Of a stretch of DNA of 64,000 nt, positions 25,664-34,601 are shown one piece after another (the first letter of the stretch is position 1; each line of letters opens with the position of its first letter). Under the pieces are notes generated by a model. It was not told where the DNA came from. It made no database searches and worked only from the letters and a program-made list of their open reading frames with translations. A program made the translations under genes and the position numbers. The stretch spans positions 1 to 64,000 of IMG/VR virus record IMGVR_UViG_3300037116_000074; one strand, given 5' to 3'. This DNA is from a virus.

Positions 25664-27798
25664 TAATGACTTACTCCGTGGCTATAGATTTTCGGTGAAT
25701 AACTACCGCCGGGATTGCTAGCTGCATGATTCATCTTTTGGGCGGATTTGAGTTGCTTGCGTTCTACATGATGGCTAACGTGCTCTCCGATTTTCTTACC
25801 ATCCAGGTGGATATCGTTATGAATTGTAATCGGTTGTGGTGGTGGTGGATTAAGATTTAAGCGTCCAGATGATTTAAAAGATTTAGCTAAATTTGCATCA
25901 ACTAAAGATTCAACATGTGGTGGTGCGATCATATATTGACCTTGACCATGTGTTGCAGGTAAACCAGCTCCAAGTAAGGGTAGAAATGAAGATTTCATGC
26001 CGGGCGGGGGCGGTGGTACGTTTAATTTTCGATAATCAGCAGCCCAGTCTTTGCTACCAGATTTTGTATGTGTCGTTAAACGACCACCCTGACCAGCAAA
26101 ATGTTGGCCAACCTGACCGGCTTCAAATAAACGATCTCCCAGTGCATTACCAATCTGAGTACCAGGACGCATCAGGGCTTTTTCAGGACTGGCGTTTCCG
26201 GTAAGCCATGTGGCAATCGGTCCTACATTATCATTTAAAATTTTAATCAATGCACTTAATGTATCGATACCACTATTCAAAGCTGCAACAACTTGTTTAT
26301 TATCTCCCAGTGCATTACCAAACGCTTCAAACGCTGCCATCATCTTAGCCCAGCGATCTTCAACAGAAGTACTGGTAGCTAAAACCTGATCTAGATTTTT
26401 AGCACCCTTAACTCCAAGCTGTTGTTGTTTGACGGTCTTCTCATATCGTCCAGTCATGATTTCAATCACTTCACCAATGGCTTTTTGTGTAGCACCATAG
26501 AAGAATGTTCCAACCATGCGCTTCTGTTCGACATCTTTTTGTTTTTCGAATTCGCCAGGTTTAAGATGAAAATAACGCTCCATACCAGCTTTCACTGGTC
26601 CTTGTAAGAATCCAATACGATCAGATGCTGCCTGCTCATACCACGGTGGTGGTTTTTGAGCTAAATAATTATGATAAACATCTTTATTATAAGTATCACT
26701 ACCTGCGCCAGTTAGAGTACCACCATTATGCAACACATGCTTACCTGATGGCATATCTATATATGTAGAACGTCCACCGCGGCCTTTATGATGCTGAGCA
26801 AATTCTTCGATACCAGGAAACATACCTGCTTCTTTCCAGATACCAATCATCTGCTTAGACATAATACCTTGTGAGAATATTCTATCCAAGGCCAAGGCAG
26901 ACGAACCAACACCGCCCATTCCACCACCGCCGCCGCCTGCTGTTAATTGTTCACTGATACCGTGAAATAATTCTCCAAATAATGAGAATTTATTAGCTCC
27001 CAACTTAGCACCGCGTGATTGTTGTAATTGCCTAGAGAATTGTGATAATGGAACTTGTCCTCCATAATACCCTTCGTATTGAGCCAACAAATTAGCAGTC
27101 TCTGATTTTTGTTTAATAGTACGGTCGCCCATCTTTTCCCAGATTTGATTCATAAGCATGCCAGTAGCACCCTCTTTTGAATCTTCAACATTAAGCTTAC
27201 GCATACCTAAATCAATTCGATTCATTAATTCCATTGAATCAATTACACCCCTGGTGTCAGGTGAAATCGCTGCACCCTTAATTGCATAATCGACATTCTG
27301 TGCTGCATTCATGGTATATTTCCCGGACGAAGCTAATGACAACGCTTTACGCCTAATCTCAGCCTGTTCATCACCTGAATAGCGACTTAGTTTTAATCGT
27401 TGTGCATTCTTTTCAAAATCAACGGCATTACCACCTACAGCGCCTACGCCTTGGATAAGCTTATAAATTCCTAATAGGGGAGCAACTGTACGCATTAAGC
27501 CGCCCAGGGAAGCGCCTAACATTCCGACTTGTCTAGTAGCGCCTGTAGCGGCTGTACCAACGTTTCTAACGCCAGTATGTATATTCTGCAAGCCACGTTC
27601 TTTCCGGGTCACAGAATCGATGCTTTGACCCATAGCATGGAACTGCTGATTAACTTTCTTCTGCTGAGACTCCATCATAGATAAGGTTTTGTTCATCTTA
27701 GAGAACATACCATCCATTTTTTGGAGCATAGGCAAGATCACCTTTAACTGCTGTTCCAGGTTACTCTTTAATTGAAGCTCTATGCCTACTTTATCCAT
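25663..27798 (-). CDS. Tape measure protein
   Basis: 711 residues, the longest gene of the tail operon and just downstream of the frameshifted chaperone. N-terminal 70 residues are coiled coil (LPMLQKMDGMFSKMNKTLSM...). A hydrophobic glycine-rich segment (about 85-125) follows, then long helical parts and a Gly/Pro/His-rich C-terminus. It sets tail length; at about 1.5 angstrom per residue (rule for other tails) it would measure roughly 105 nm. Confidence 0.9.
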   Translation of the reverse strand: MDKVGIELQLKSNLEQQLKVILPMLQKMDGMFSKMNKTLSMMESQQKKVNQQFHAMGQSIDSVTRKERGLQNIHTGVRNVGTAATGATRQVGMLGASLGGLMRTVAPLLGIYKLIQGVGAVGGNAVDFEKNAQRLKLSRYSGDEQAEIRRKALSLASSGKYTMNAAQNVDYAIKGAAISPDTRGVIDSMELMNRIDLGMRKLNVEDSKEGATGMLMNQIWEKMGDRTIKQKSETANLLAQYEGYYGGQVPLSQFSRQLQQSRGAKLGANKFSLFGELFHGISEQLTAGGGGGGMGGVGSSALALDRIFSQGIMSKQMIGIWKEAGMFPGIEEFAQHHKGRGGRSTYIDMPSGKHVLHNGGTLTGAGSDTYNKDVYHNYLAQKPPPWYEQAASDRIGFLQGPVKAGMERYFHLKPGEFEKQKDVEQKRMVGTFFYGATQKAIGEVIEIMTGRYEKTVKQQQLGVKGAKNLDQVLATSTSVEDRWAKMMAAFEAFGNALGDNKQVVAALNSGIDTLSALIKILNDNVGPIATWLTGNASPEKALMRPGTQIGNALGDRLFEAGQVGQHFAGQGGRLTTHTKSGSKDWAADYRKLNVPPPPPGMKSSFLPLLGAGLPATHGQGQYMIAPPHVESLVDANLAKSFKSSGRLNLNPPPPQPITIHNDIHLDGKKIGEHVSHHVERKQLKSAQKMNHAASNPGGSYSPKIYSHGVSH

Positions 27799-27812
27799 AT
27801 ATTAATTATAGG

Positions 27813-28399
27813 TTATTCATGGGTGATTTCACCCGTTTTCCAGTTGACATGCGCTCCCTTCTGTTGCTGGAAAATATAAACAAACGAAAGCCGCAAGAGT
27901 GGGTCTAGCTCTAGCGCATCATTTAATGAAAAACCATTCTGTATCAGAAACGCCACTTCATTCAGAAAGGCGCTATCTACTACTTTTTTATGATCTCAAG
28001 CTGGCTGGAGCTTAAGGGGGCGAAGTGATTAAAATAAACATCTAGAGCCAAGTCGCAGCCGTCTTCACCTAGTTGCTGCATGATAAGACCAACTTCAGCG
28101 GCGGAGCTTGGTAGGACCATAGGTTTGCCATCTATAGAGCGCACGAATAGGCACATCCGACTATTGAACTCATTACGGGCTGGATCGGATTTTTTGTCTG
28201 GATCGGTCATACTGGCGATGATACTAGGTAACAACATGGCACTTGGCACCGCTGGTTTACCCATGCGAATTACTCTCCCGTCTGGGAGTTTGAATTCTAC
28301 ATCTGGTCGAAGTTGTGAGGATTTCGGTGCTTCCTCTGGCTTGACTTCAGCTACCACTTCATCCTTTTTATCATTATCTTCATATTTAACTTCTGCCAT
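27813..28399 (-). CDS. Tail assembly chaperone, -1 frameshift product (G-T fusion)
   Basis: Joins the 139-residue chaperone to an overlapping 56-residue extension through a -1 slip at A AAA AAG (27989-27983). In the -1 frame translation continues from GTA-GTA-GAT without a stop until TAA at 27815-27813, 14 bases before the tape measure start. Extension residues include AFLNEVAFLIQNGFSLNDAL and FVYIFQQQKGAHVNW. This is the conserved G/GT arrangement that helps the tape measure recruit tube subunits. Confidence 0.85.
27980..28399 (-). CDS. Tail assembly chaperone (unshifted product, G-like)
   Basis: 139 residues. Charged N-terminus; VEFKLPDGRVIRMGKPAVPSAM (35-56, split by Gly); helical C-terminal domain ending at IIKK and TAG right after the slippery heptamer. 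Located between the tail-completion and tape measure genes, the standard position of chaperone G. Confidence 0.85.
   Translation of the reverse strand: MAEVKYEDNDKKDEVVAEVKPEEAPKSSQLRPDVEFKLPDGRVIRMGKPAVPSAMLLPSIIASMTDPDKKSDPARNEFNSRMCLFVRSIDGKPMVLPSSAAEVGLIMQQLGEDGCDLALDVYFNHFAPLSSSQLEIIKK
27983..27989 (-). other. Programmed -1 ribosomal frameshift site A AAA AAG
   Basis: Heptanucleotide A-AAA-AAG in the correct phase (ATA AAA AAG) immediately before the 0-frame TAG. The overlapping frame stays open for 56 codons. Confidence 0.85.
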
Positions 28400-28479
28400 A
28401 GTAAACTCCTAATTTGTTATAACGAATTAAGTATAAGTAATTCTCATCCTTAATACATTACAAGCAATTCATATAAGTC

Positions 28480-28917
28480 TTATCTGAGCGATTTTAAATA
28501 AAAATTAGCTAATGTACCCTTATTAACCCATGAGCGTAAAACTATCTTCGCAGCCGGTTTGAACACTGGCCTGGGCGGCATTTTTGATGTCCCTCTCTCC
28601 GTGTACTGTGCGCTCTCAGCTTCACTAAAAATCTGTACCCTATTTCGGCCTACTAATCGATATTCAATACTTCGTTCAAAATCACCTTTCGCATACAATG
28701 GACTAGAAGCATCTCCACCCTTGCCCCATTTCTTGCGTTGCTTGGTTTCAACTGTACTACGTGCTAAATCTTTCCAGAATAGCTGATGCGTTCCAATCAT
28801 GCTCTGCACTTTCAACTGCACTTCAAAACCTAGCACAGTTAACGCAGCAGCATTCTGAACGGGTACTTGTTTAAGTTCGTACTGAATATCTGAGATTAAA
28901 TCAGATAGCTTTCGCAT
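28480..28917 (-). CDS. Tail completion / HK97 gp10-like protein
   Basis: 145 residues with YTERGTSKMPPRPVFKPA near residue 105, the hallmark of HK97 gp10/virion-morphogenesis proteins that cap the tail or join it to the head. Shares a one-base junction with the tube gene. The location between tube and chaperone is unusual but within the tail operon. Confidence 0.75.
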   Translation of the reverse strand: MRKLSDLISDIQYELKQVPVQNAAALTVLGFEVQLKVQSMIGTHQLFWKDLARSTVETKQRKKWGKGGDASSPLYAKGDFERSIEYRLVGRNRVQIFSEAESAQYTERGTSKMPPRPVFKPAAKIVLRSWVNKGTLANFYLKSLR

Positions 28918-29456
28918 TAGGGGTTGCCGTTAGAACCTGGAAGATTTCCTAAACTTGGAAGAGACGTAGGCATTTGACCGTTGATCAACATATTTTGACC
29001 TTCAAAGTGAATGCGTTGTTCAACACGGGCAATTTCTGCGAAACGTCCCATATCTACTTGAGATAGAACGCAATTTAAGAATGTATATGTATCGGTTGTT
29101 TGGGAAACGACATTATAGACAACAGCTTCAATATTGAAATAACTTTCATTACCCAGGTTATTGAATATACTCATAATAGATGCCATTAAGAGTGATGCAT
29201 TGCCATTGTAACGAACGAATTCTAAATCACCATTCCAACCTTGATAGATGTTACGTACTATACGGATACCACCATTATCAATTGGAGTTGCATTAACTTC
29301 TTGAATAACTGGATTAGCATTCATACCAACCAATCTACCTAAAGCATCAGATGTAAATCCACCACCAGCAGCCACACCAGCTAAGCCAACAGGAGTGAAT
29401 AGAACAAGACGTAAATCTTGACCGATTGTCATTCCAGTAATATTTGCAAAAGCCAT
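28917..29456 (-). CDS. Tail tube protein
   Basis: 179 residues, directly after the sheath gene as in most myoviruses. Tube-like beta pattern: VNATPIDNGGIRIVRNIYQG, WNGDLEFVRYNG, then YTFLNCVLSQVDMGRFAEIA and RIHFEGQNM. Forms the hexameric inner tube through which DNA passes. Pro/Gly/Asn-rich C-terminal tail. Confidence 0.82.
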   Translation of the reverse strand: MAFANITGMTIGQDLRLVLFTPVGLAGVAAGGGFTSDALGRLVGMNANPVIQEVNATPIDNGGIRIVRNIYQGWNGDLEFVRYNGNASLLMASIMSIFNNLGNESYFNIEAVVYNVVSQTTDTYTFLNCVLSQVDMGRFAEIARVEQRIHFEGQNMLINGQMPTSLPSLGNLPGSNGNP

Positions 29457-29468
29457 TTTGATTTACTC

Positions 29469-31391
29469 CTATGAAGCCGGTTGAGACGATACTACATTTT
29501 GGACACTCACTGTAGTTCCGCCTTGTAGAGTGAATATTAAATACCAGATAGAAGACAAATATGTTGCGGCAACGAATACGCTACAAATATGTTTTGCAAT
29601 AGTTGTAGGAGTGTTGTAACCAGGACTGTTATTAGTTTGGCTAAATTCACACAGAGTTACATATGCATCCAACTGAGTGTTAGAGACTAGTTGCGCTAAG
29701 AATGAATTCAAATTAGATTTGATTGCAGATCTCACTGGATCTACAACTTGTTGTGACTGTAACTTACCAATGAACTGGCCTAAATTAGCACCAACTGATT
29801 GAATTAAGAAATTAGTCATGCGTGAGTATTCTATTGGTGCAGTACCAATATTATTTAAGGATGTATTCACAGCGGTAACAAACCCAAACTGAGGACCAGC
29901 TGGAATAGGATTGCTCACCAATGCGATACCGTTTGTATTAGCTAAACCAATATCGGCATCATCGTAAGGGCCAATATTAGCCAATCTAGATGTAGTGACA
30001 ACTGCCTGTAGCGATTTGTTTAATGGAGATTGTTCTGGGCTTAAAGCAGCAATTAAACCGCCCAAAGGACCAGTCGGAGGAACGTAGCGTAACAACCCAT
30101 TAACTGGATCAAACATTTGAGGCCAGTCTATGAAGCACATCACTTGATAATTATCAATACCGTAACTATTTAAATCAGCTACAGCTGCTGAAACAGTAGT
30201 ATCTATTGGTTCACAAATAGCCATCAGTATGCCATTTTGAGATCCAATCGCTTGAATTGTTGGAGCAACAGTCATATCAGCTAAGCCAACACACCATGCT
30301 TGCTGTACAGATGGAATACATTTTAAGAGAGCGTATAAACCCGATCCTTGAGCACTAGCGCCGCCAGTTGGAGAACCAACTAACATAGCTGAAGTAACTC
30401 CACTACGACCATCAAGGCCGCCGGTTAGTGGTGTTGCAACTTGTAACTGTGGAGCATGAGTTGAACTAGCAGCGACAAAGCGGGCTAATTGCGATGCTGG
30501 GCGGGTTGGACCAGCTCCACCACTTAAAACTGATGTTAAAGCTGCCCAGAAAGCAGAAGTATTTGGCAGTGCTTGATAAAATTCTTGAGACTTGCCGGCC
30601 CATGCGGTTAATAGAACATTCACTAAAGTCGAACTAGTGCCTGGAAGAATCGACATGCGAATTGCATTACCAAGGACGCCCGTATAAAGAGCTGTTAAAG
30701 TACCGCCAATAACGGCTGAAGGAGATGTAATGGTGATAGTTTCAGTATTACTCCCTATGGCATAGGTGATAACAGGAATGATATCTAAATCTGTAGAAGC
30801 TGTAACAGTAATTGTCAAAGATGTTGATGTGGCTTTAATACCAGCAGCGGTTAGTGCGGTATTTGCATTAATAGCATTTTTAAGAGCTACTGTAATCGTT
30901 GATAATGTATCGCCGGATAAAACAGTATAAGGTACAGTAACTGGACTACCAGTTATGGCGCTGTTTGTAAATACTAAATTTATAACATCGGCAGTAGTTT
31001 TACTTCCACCGACTAAAAGAGTTTGTGTATCTGCGGTATTGTCATTCACTACCAGACTGGCAGCATCATCTGTACCATCAGATACACGCACTTCTTGAAT
31101 AGATAAGCCTAGTTGACTAGCTTGTTGTAACGATGTCCATACGTCTGTAGCAGCATCATGAATATCAGTTAATGAAGCGGCACTCACTGGACCAAAGAGA
31201 ACATTTTGTGACGCCATATCACCAATCAGAGTTGCCTTATTTAAAGGACCCCAAGAGGCCGTACCAATCATACCTACCACAGAAGCCGGAGCGCCCGTAA
31301 TGGAGGCTTGCGGAGGCTGAACTACTAAATAAACCGCTGGAACCGTTAAGGCTGATGGGTTAATTTGATCGGGGTTGATAATTATCGGCAA
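29469..31391 (-). CDS. Contractile tail sheath protein
   Basis: The TTG at 31391 is preferred as start because GGGAG lies nine bases upstream and the resulting N-terminus (MPIIINPDQINPSALTVPAV) is sheath-like. An upstream ATG at 31418 has no ribosome site. About 640 residues. Sheath features: VVGMIGTASWGPLN (about 40), GLDGRSGVTSAML, NSYGIDNYQVMCFIDWP, and a C-terminal FLAQL-type handshake region. An inserted beta domain (roughly 120-225, with YTVLSGDTLSTITVALKNAI) is shared with three other structural proteins here. Confidence 0.9.
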   Translation of the reverse strand: MPIIINPDQINPSALTVPAVYLVVQPPQASITGAPASVVGMIGTASWGPLNKATLIGDMASQNVLFGPVSAASLTDIHDAATDVWTSLQQASQLGLSIQEVRVSDGTDDAASLVVNDNTADTQTLLVGGSKTTADVINLVFTNSAITGSPVTVPYTVLSGDTLSTITVALKNAINANTALTAAGIKATSTSLTITVTASTDLDIIPVITYAIGSNTETITITSPSAVIGGTLTALYTGVLGNAIRMSILPGTSSTLVNVLLTAWAGKSQEFYQALPNTSAFWAALTSVLSGGAGPTRPASQLARFVAASSTHAPQLQVATPLTGGLDGRSGVTSAMLVGSPTGGASAQGSGLYALLKCIPSVQQAWCVGLADMTVAPTIQAIGSQNGILMAICEPIDTTVSAAVADLNSYGIDNYQVMCFIDWPQMFDPVNGLLRYVPPTGPLGGLIAALSPEQSPLNKSLQAVVTTSRLANIGPYDDADIGLANTNGIALVSNPIPAGPQFGFVTAVNTSLNNIGTAPIEYSRMTNFLIQSVGANLGQFIGKLQSQQVVDPVRSAIKSNLNSFLAQLVSNTQLDAYVTLCEFSQTNNSPGYNTPTTIAKHICSVFVAATYLSSIWYLIFTLQGGTTVSVQNVVSSQPAS

Positions 31392-31453
31392 GGTAGTACA
31401 CTCCCAGAATGTTAGCAATTGTAACTCTGAGAATATTTTAACCTACTTTAGGG

Positions 31454-31987
31454 TTAATTACACGCTTTTAATATAAATCGGGCCGCAAACTCTCCATCAG
31501 TCATATCTGCCTTGGCTTTATTGTATGTTCTAGATGTCCACTGAAGATTTTCTAAACGAAAGATTAATTCTGGGGCGCGAATTTTCGGTATTTTATGATC
31601 TAAATCGACATTTTCTCCGGGAATCAATCGTTCGTTAGTATATGGACATCTAGGGGTGATGATTAATTGATTATATAAACCTTCTACTAAATATTCAATT
31701 TCATCGGCGGTAATCGGAGTATGATAGCGTTTTTTAGTAGCCCGAACCATCGCCTTCACAATATAATCAACCCAGCACTCAATACAGTAATCTTTTTTTC
31801 CAGCTTGAATCGTCGCTTGCTTTGGACAATAACGACATTTATTGATTAATTTCCATTTTGCATATAAGTTTTGCTTATATTTTTTTTGACATTGCTTACA
31901 TTGATGATCGCGCCCATCTGCTCTTGTTGATAAAGAAAAAAACATCGTAAAAGGCAAGTATTTATAACATGTATTGCATTGCTTCAT
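31454..31987 (-). CDS. Zinc-ribbon HNH endonuclease (homing type), copy 1
   Basis: About 177 residues from ATG 31987. N-terminal Cys pairs (CNTCYKYLPF, CKQCQKKY, CRYC) form zinc ribbons. C-terminal HNH core: CPYT, LDHKIPKI, LENLQWTSRTYNKAKADMT. Related copies lie at 34602, 36937 and 37512. Probably a free-standing homing endonuclease in the gap next to the sheath gene; the only copy in the minus orientation. TATAAT lies seven bases upstream of this ATG, predicting a leaderless mRNA. Confidence 0.85.
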   Translation of the reverse strand: MKQCNTCYKYLPFTMFFSLSTRADGRDHQCKQCQKKYKQNLYAKWKLINKCRYCPKQATIQAGKKDYCIECWVDYIVKAMVRATKKRYHTPITADEIEYLVEGLYNQLIITPRCPYTNERLIPGENVDLDHKIPKIRAPELIFRLENLQWTSRTYNKAKADMTDGEFAARFILKACN

Positions 31988-31994
31988 GTTAAGC

Positions 31995-32000
31995 ATTATA
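31995..32000 (-). promoter_or_regulatory. -10 box for HNH copy 1
   Basis: TATAAT on the minus strand (32000 to 31995), seven bases from ATG 31987, with no ribosome site between. Confidence 0.45.
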
Positions 32001-32054
32001 TCAGGATCGGAAAGTGTTGACCCTTAGATGTCTTTAACCGAAATATTTTTCATG

Positions 32055-32060
32055 TATAAT
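32055..32060 (+). promoter_or_regulatory. -10 box for plus-strand cassette 32096-32634
   Basis: TGTATAAT (TATAAT 32055-32060) about 35 bases before the GGAGGG ribosome site. The -35 is poor. It lies back-to-back with the minus-strand HNH promoter. Confidence 0.5.
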
Positions 32061-32095
32061 ACAAAATAATCGAATTAGATACCGTGGAGGGTATA

Positions 32096-32323
32096 ATGGC
32101 AGACGAATTAGAACCAAAACTAAATGTTGTGAATTTATCGGGAGAACTTGGTAAGTTAATGGCTTTGGTAGAAAAATTTAGCGATCCAGCAACCCTGGCT
32201 CAGCTTGAATCTGAAGGCAAATTAGCCTTAGATGATGCACAAAAGCTCATGGCAGATGCTCAACAAGCGTCCATAGACCTTAATGCCGCTTTGGCAGCAC
32301 TACGATTAGTAGCAGGTATATAA
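32096..32323 (+). CDS. Small helical hypothetical protein
   Basis: 75 residues from ATG 32096 (behind GGAGGGTATA). Acidic helices rich in Ala/Leu (FSDPATLAQLESEGKL, DAQQASIDLNAALAAL). First gene of a plus-strand cassette with two membrane proteins, set between minus-strand structural genes. Could belong to a lysis cassette; no family recognised. Confidence 0.65.
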   Translation: MADELEPKLNVVNLSGELGKLMALVEKFSDPATLAQLESEGKLALDDAQKLMADAQQASIDLNAALAALRLVAGI

Positions 32324-32324
32324 G

Positions 32325-32411
32325 ATGCAAATGCTTTTACTGGACGCACTAGTAGCTGTATGTATGTTTAGCATGGGATTTCTTTTAACCCACATGGCTA
32401 TGCATAAATAA
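32325..32411 (+). CDS. Tiny membrane peptide
   Basis: 28 residues (MQMLLLDALVAVCMFSMGFL, then LTHMAMHK), almost entirely one TM helix, starting one base after the previous stop and ending one base before the next start. Tight packing supports translation. Confidence 0.45.
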   Translation: MQMLLLDALVAVCMFSMGFLLTHMAMHK

Positions 32412-32412
32412 T

Positions 32413-32634
32413 ATGGTTGCCAACTTCATAGCCATTATTGCAATATTGACACTAGCGATATTAATCTTAAGTGTCACTATATTGCCATATTTTGCTGCGA
32501 TGCATCAAGTCACTTATATAGTAAATGACACACTGTTAACCGGTTGTATTGCATCACTAACAGGTATTATCAGCGCTATGGCCGTCAAGAAGATAACGCA
32601 ATGCCCCACTGAACCACCGAAAGATAATCATTAA
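32413..32634 (+). CDS. Two-TM protein, putative holin
   Basis: 73 residues with hydrophobic segments at about 3-28 and 43-58, a short loop between them, and a charged C-terminus. Size and topology match class II holins. There is no endolysin next to it, although one is at 3659. Overlaps the convergent PDZ-like gene by four bases. Confidence 0.5.
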   Translation: MVANFIAIIAILTLAILILSVTILPYFAAMHQVTYIVNDTLLTGCIASLTGIISAMAVKKITQCPTEPPKDNH

Positions 32635-33077
32635 GGGTGCCAGTCGGGACCAAAAGAAGCAATCGGGTGACGAAAACATATAAATGTTTGCTGCCCGAAT
32701 TGGGTGAAAAATGTACACTTAACAGGCGTATGAACATTGCCAATATTGTGATGAATATGCATCGCATAATTAGGTTCTAGACCATCCATAGCCACAAAGC
32801 AATCGCCTAACTGAATACGCCCATTAAGATCACAATTAGGGTCTATATAGTACACAATTCCATTATTTAAGTGATAGCAAAAGCCTAAAGCAGATTTAAT
32901 ACGTTGAACTGAAGGCAATCGTAATTGTACCTTGGTAGGTTCTTCGGTTGGGATTTGCACTCTCATGTCCTGCCGAATGACCGGTTGTGCTACATCCTGA
33001 GATACTTGTCCCGTATAGGTTTGCGTGTTTACTTGCAGCGCAAAAAGTCCACCAAAAAGTCCACTGATGAATCTCAT
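32631..33077 (-). CDS. Exported PDZ-like protein
   Basis: 148 residues from ATG 33077 (GGAGG five bases upstream; ATGA overlap with the upstream gene). Leader MRFISGLFGGLFALQVNTQ is a likely signal peptide. The C-terminal 80 residues follow the PDZ pattern also seen at 48813 and 54895: GFCYHLNNGIVYYIDPN (carboxylate loop and strand), IQLGDCFVAMDGLEP (the GD turn), then a helix and a closing strand. No protease domain is attached. It may bind C-termini of periplasmic proteins or proteases. Confidence 0.6.
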   Translation of the reverse strand: MRFISGLFGGLFALQVNTQTYTGQVSQDVAQPVIRQDMRVQIPTEEPTKVQLRLPSVQRIKSALGFCYHLNNGIVYYIDPNCDLNGRIQLGDCFVAMDGLEPNYAMHIHHNIGNVHTPVKCTFFTQFGQQTFICFRHPIASFGPDWHP

Positions 33078-33493
33078 ATTGGCCTCCATACGTTTAATCG
33101 CTTCTGATAACAGGCAGGGCATTCAGAGTTTGGGGTACAAACTAGGCATTCCGGTCGATACTCCTGAGATCTAGGCTCAACCAAATCGCAATTATCGAAA
33201 CTAGCTAAGAAGCAAGCCTCTAGGTGTATATGACAACATTTTTTTACTGTTTCTATGTCTAGATTGGGATAGTCAATCTGACGACCACTACGTTCGAATA
33301 ACCATTTTAAACAAGCCCATTCCCGCCACTTGTTTCGGGCTTTCGTCAGCCAATAATGACGTATGCCTACTTCGGGAGTTGCATGAATCTTCAATGAACG
33401 TAACTCTTCAATTACATGTAAGCGTTCACTTTGATAGTGCTCTTCGATTACTGATTCATCAATATAGTCTACGAATTCAAATTCTTCATTCAT
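33074..33493 (-). CDS. Hypothetical zinc-finger protein
   Basis: 139 residues; acidic N-terminus, helical middle. Cys clusters CCHIHLEAC and CLVCTPNSECPACYQKR near the C-terminus could bind zinc. An inverted repeat CTGTC/GACAG (33497-33514) encloses part of the leader just ahead of the AGAGG ribosome site, so initiation may be structure-controlled. Not recognised. Confidence 0.65.
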   Translation of the reverse strand: MNEEFEFVDYIDESVIEEHYQSERLHVIEELRSLKIHATPEVGIRHYWLTKARNKWREWACLKWLFERSGRQIDYPNLDIETVKKCCHIHLEACFLASFDNCDLVEPRSQEYRPECLVCTPNSECPACYQKRLNVWRPI

Positions 33494-33670
33494 TGTCTGT
33501 ACCTCTGTCTCAGTTATGACAGAAGGATAATATTACGTCGATGTTATTACGTAACAATGTAATATAACTTAATAATAAAGGGCTCTGGGCCGTGATTAAG
33601 CGTAAAGCGGGTTCAACGACATACCTGAACAAATCCTTACCAGGGCTTCGGATTATAGGTGAATTATATA

Positions 33671-34570
33671 CTAATCTGTAGGTACTGGTGAAGCAAACCC
33701 TTGAGGGATCGTTTCTATTAAGAATCCTGGGATTGTATTTAAAACTGGATAAGATATTTGTAACATGAAGTCGTACCTATATATATCCTGTAACTGAGAA
33801 TCCTTCCAAATATGAAAATCGGTCATCGTCACCCGGCAAGCGGAATTGTCAGCCGCCAAGAACCCATAGTTCACTTCCATTTGCGCAAATAATTGCTCCA
33901 ATATATTGCCGTATTTCGAACGATCTGCTGGAGTTCTAGACCAAACCGTTACTTGGATATCTCTATCCCAACGGAAGCCTTCTTGAGTGAAGCTACCGAC
34001 ATTAACTACTTCGGACCAAACATCATAGCTAGCTGGGTTGCTATTAGTTACTGTAATGACATTACCAGTTCTACTGGCTACTATACCAGTCAGTAAGTTA
34101 ATTTGAGTTACCATACCGTCTAATGCATTAACCAATGTGTCTGTAACTAAGGCTGTATAGTTGGCAAAAAGTTGAAACTGATCGTCAGTACCAGCGGCTA
34201 ATGTTAAACAGAAAGCATCATTCACTAATGGCACTCCGCTTCCAGTTAAAGTGATAGTTTCACCGGCTGGTAAAAATGGTGTATTGAGTGTAAGAATAGC
34301 TCCTGGAGTTCCCAAGGTAGGTGGGAGTGCATAGAAGATAGGAATGGCGGTGGTGTTATTGCGTTCACCACCCTTATCAAATATTGAGATAATTGTTGGT
34401 ATCGCTCCTGAAGCTACCCCTGCTAAACTTTGTACGGGCGGCCAATCAGTTGCAAGTAATGGGAGTGGAAAAATGGCCGTTACTTGATTCGGTAATAATA
34501 AATTAGTTCCCTGAAATGCAGTTAAGATTTGTTGCTGTAATGCAGCCCATATCATATCAGTCGTTGCCAA
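33671..34570 (-). CDS. Neck/tail terminator-type structural protein
   Basis: 299 residues. The outer parts (WAALQQQILTAFQGTN; DIQVTVWSRTPADRSKYGNI; YRYDFMLQISYP) have the pattern of small head-tail neck or tail-terminator proteins. A beta domain of about 90 residues (85-175; ETITLTGSGVPLVNDAFCLT...INLLTGIVASRTGNVITVTN) is inserted and is related to domains in the sheath and neighbours. It lies between sheath and capsid genes. Confidence 0.65.
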   Translation of the reverse strand: MATTDMIWAALQQQILTAFQGTNLLLPNQVTAIFPLPLLATDWPPVQSLAGVASGAIPTIISIFDKGGERNNTTAIPIFYALPPTLGTPGAILTLNTPFLPAGETITLTGSGVPLVNDAFCLTLAAGTDDQFQLFANYTALVTDTLVNALDGMVTQINLLTGIVASRTGNVITVTNSNPASYDVWSEVVNVGSFTQEGFRWDRDIQVTVWSRTPADRSKYGNILEQLFAQMEVNYGFLAADNSACRVTMTDFHIWKDSQLQDIYRYDFMLQISYPVLNTIPGFLIETIPQGFASPVPTD

Positions 34571-34588
34571 AATTTACTCCTTATGTGT

Positions 34589-34594
34589 TATACT
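34589..34594 (+). promoter_or_regulatory. -10 box for HNH copy 2
   Basis: TATACT seven bases before ATG 34602, with possible -35 TTGCCA at 34564-34569. No ribosome site between; leaderless transcript predicted. Confidence 0.4.
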
Positions 34595-34601
34595 TTTTAA
34601 G

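Noticed and set aside
31392-31418. Sheath start at ATG 31418
   Set aside because: No ribosome site, and the added residues contain the Shine-Dalgarno of the TTG start at 31391.
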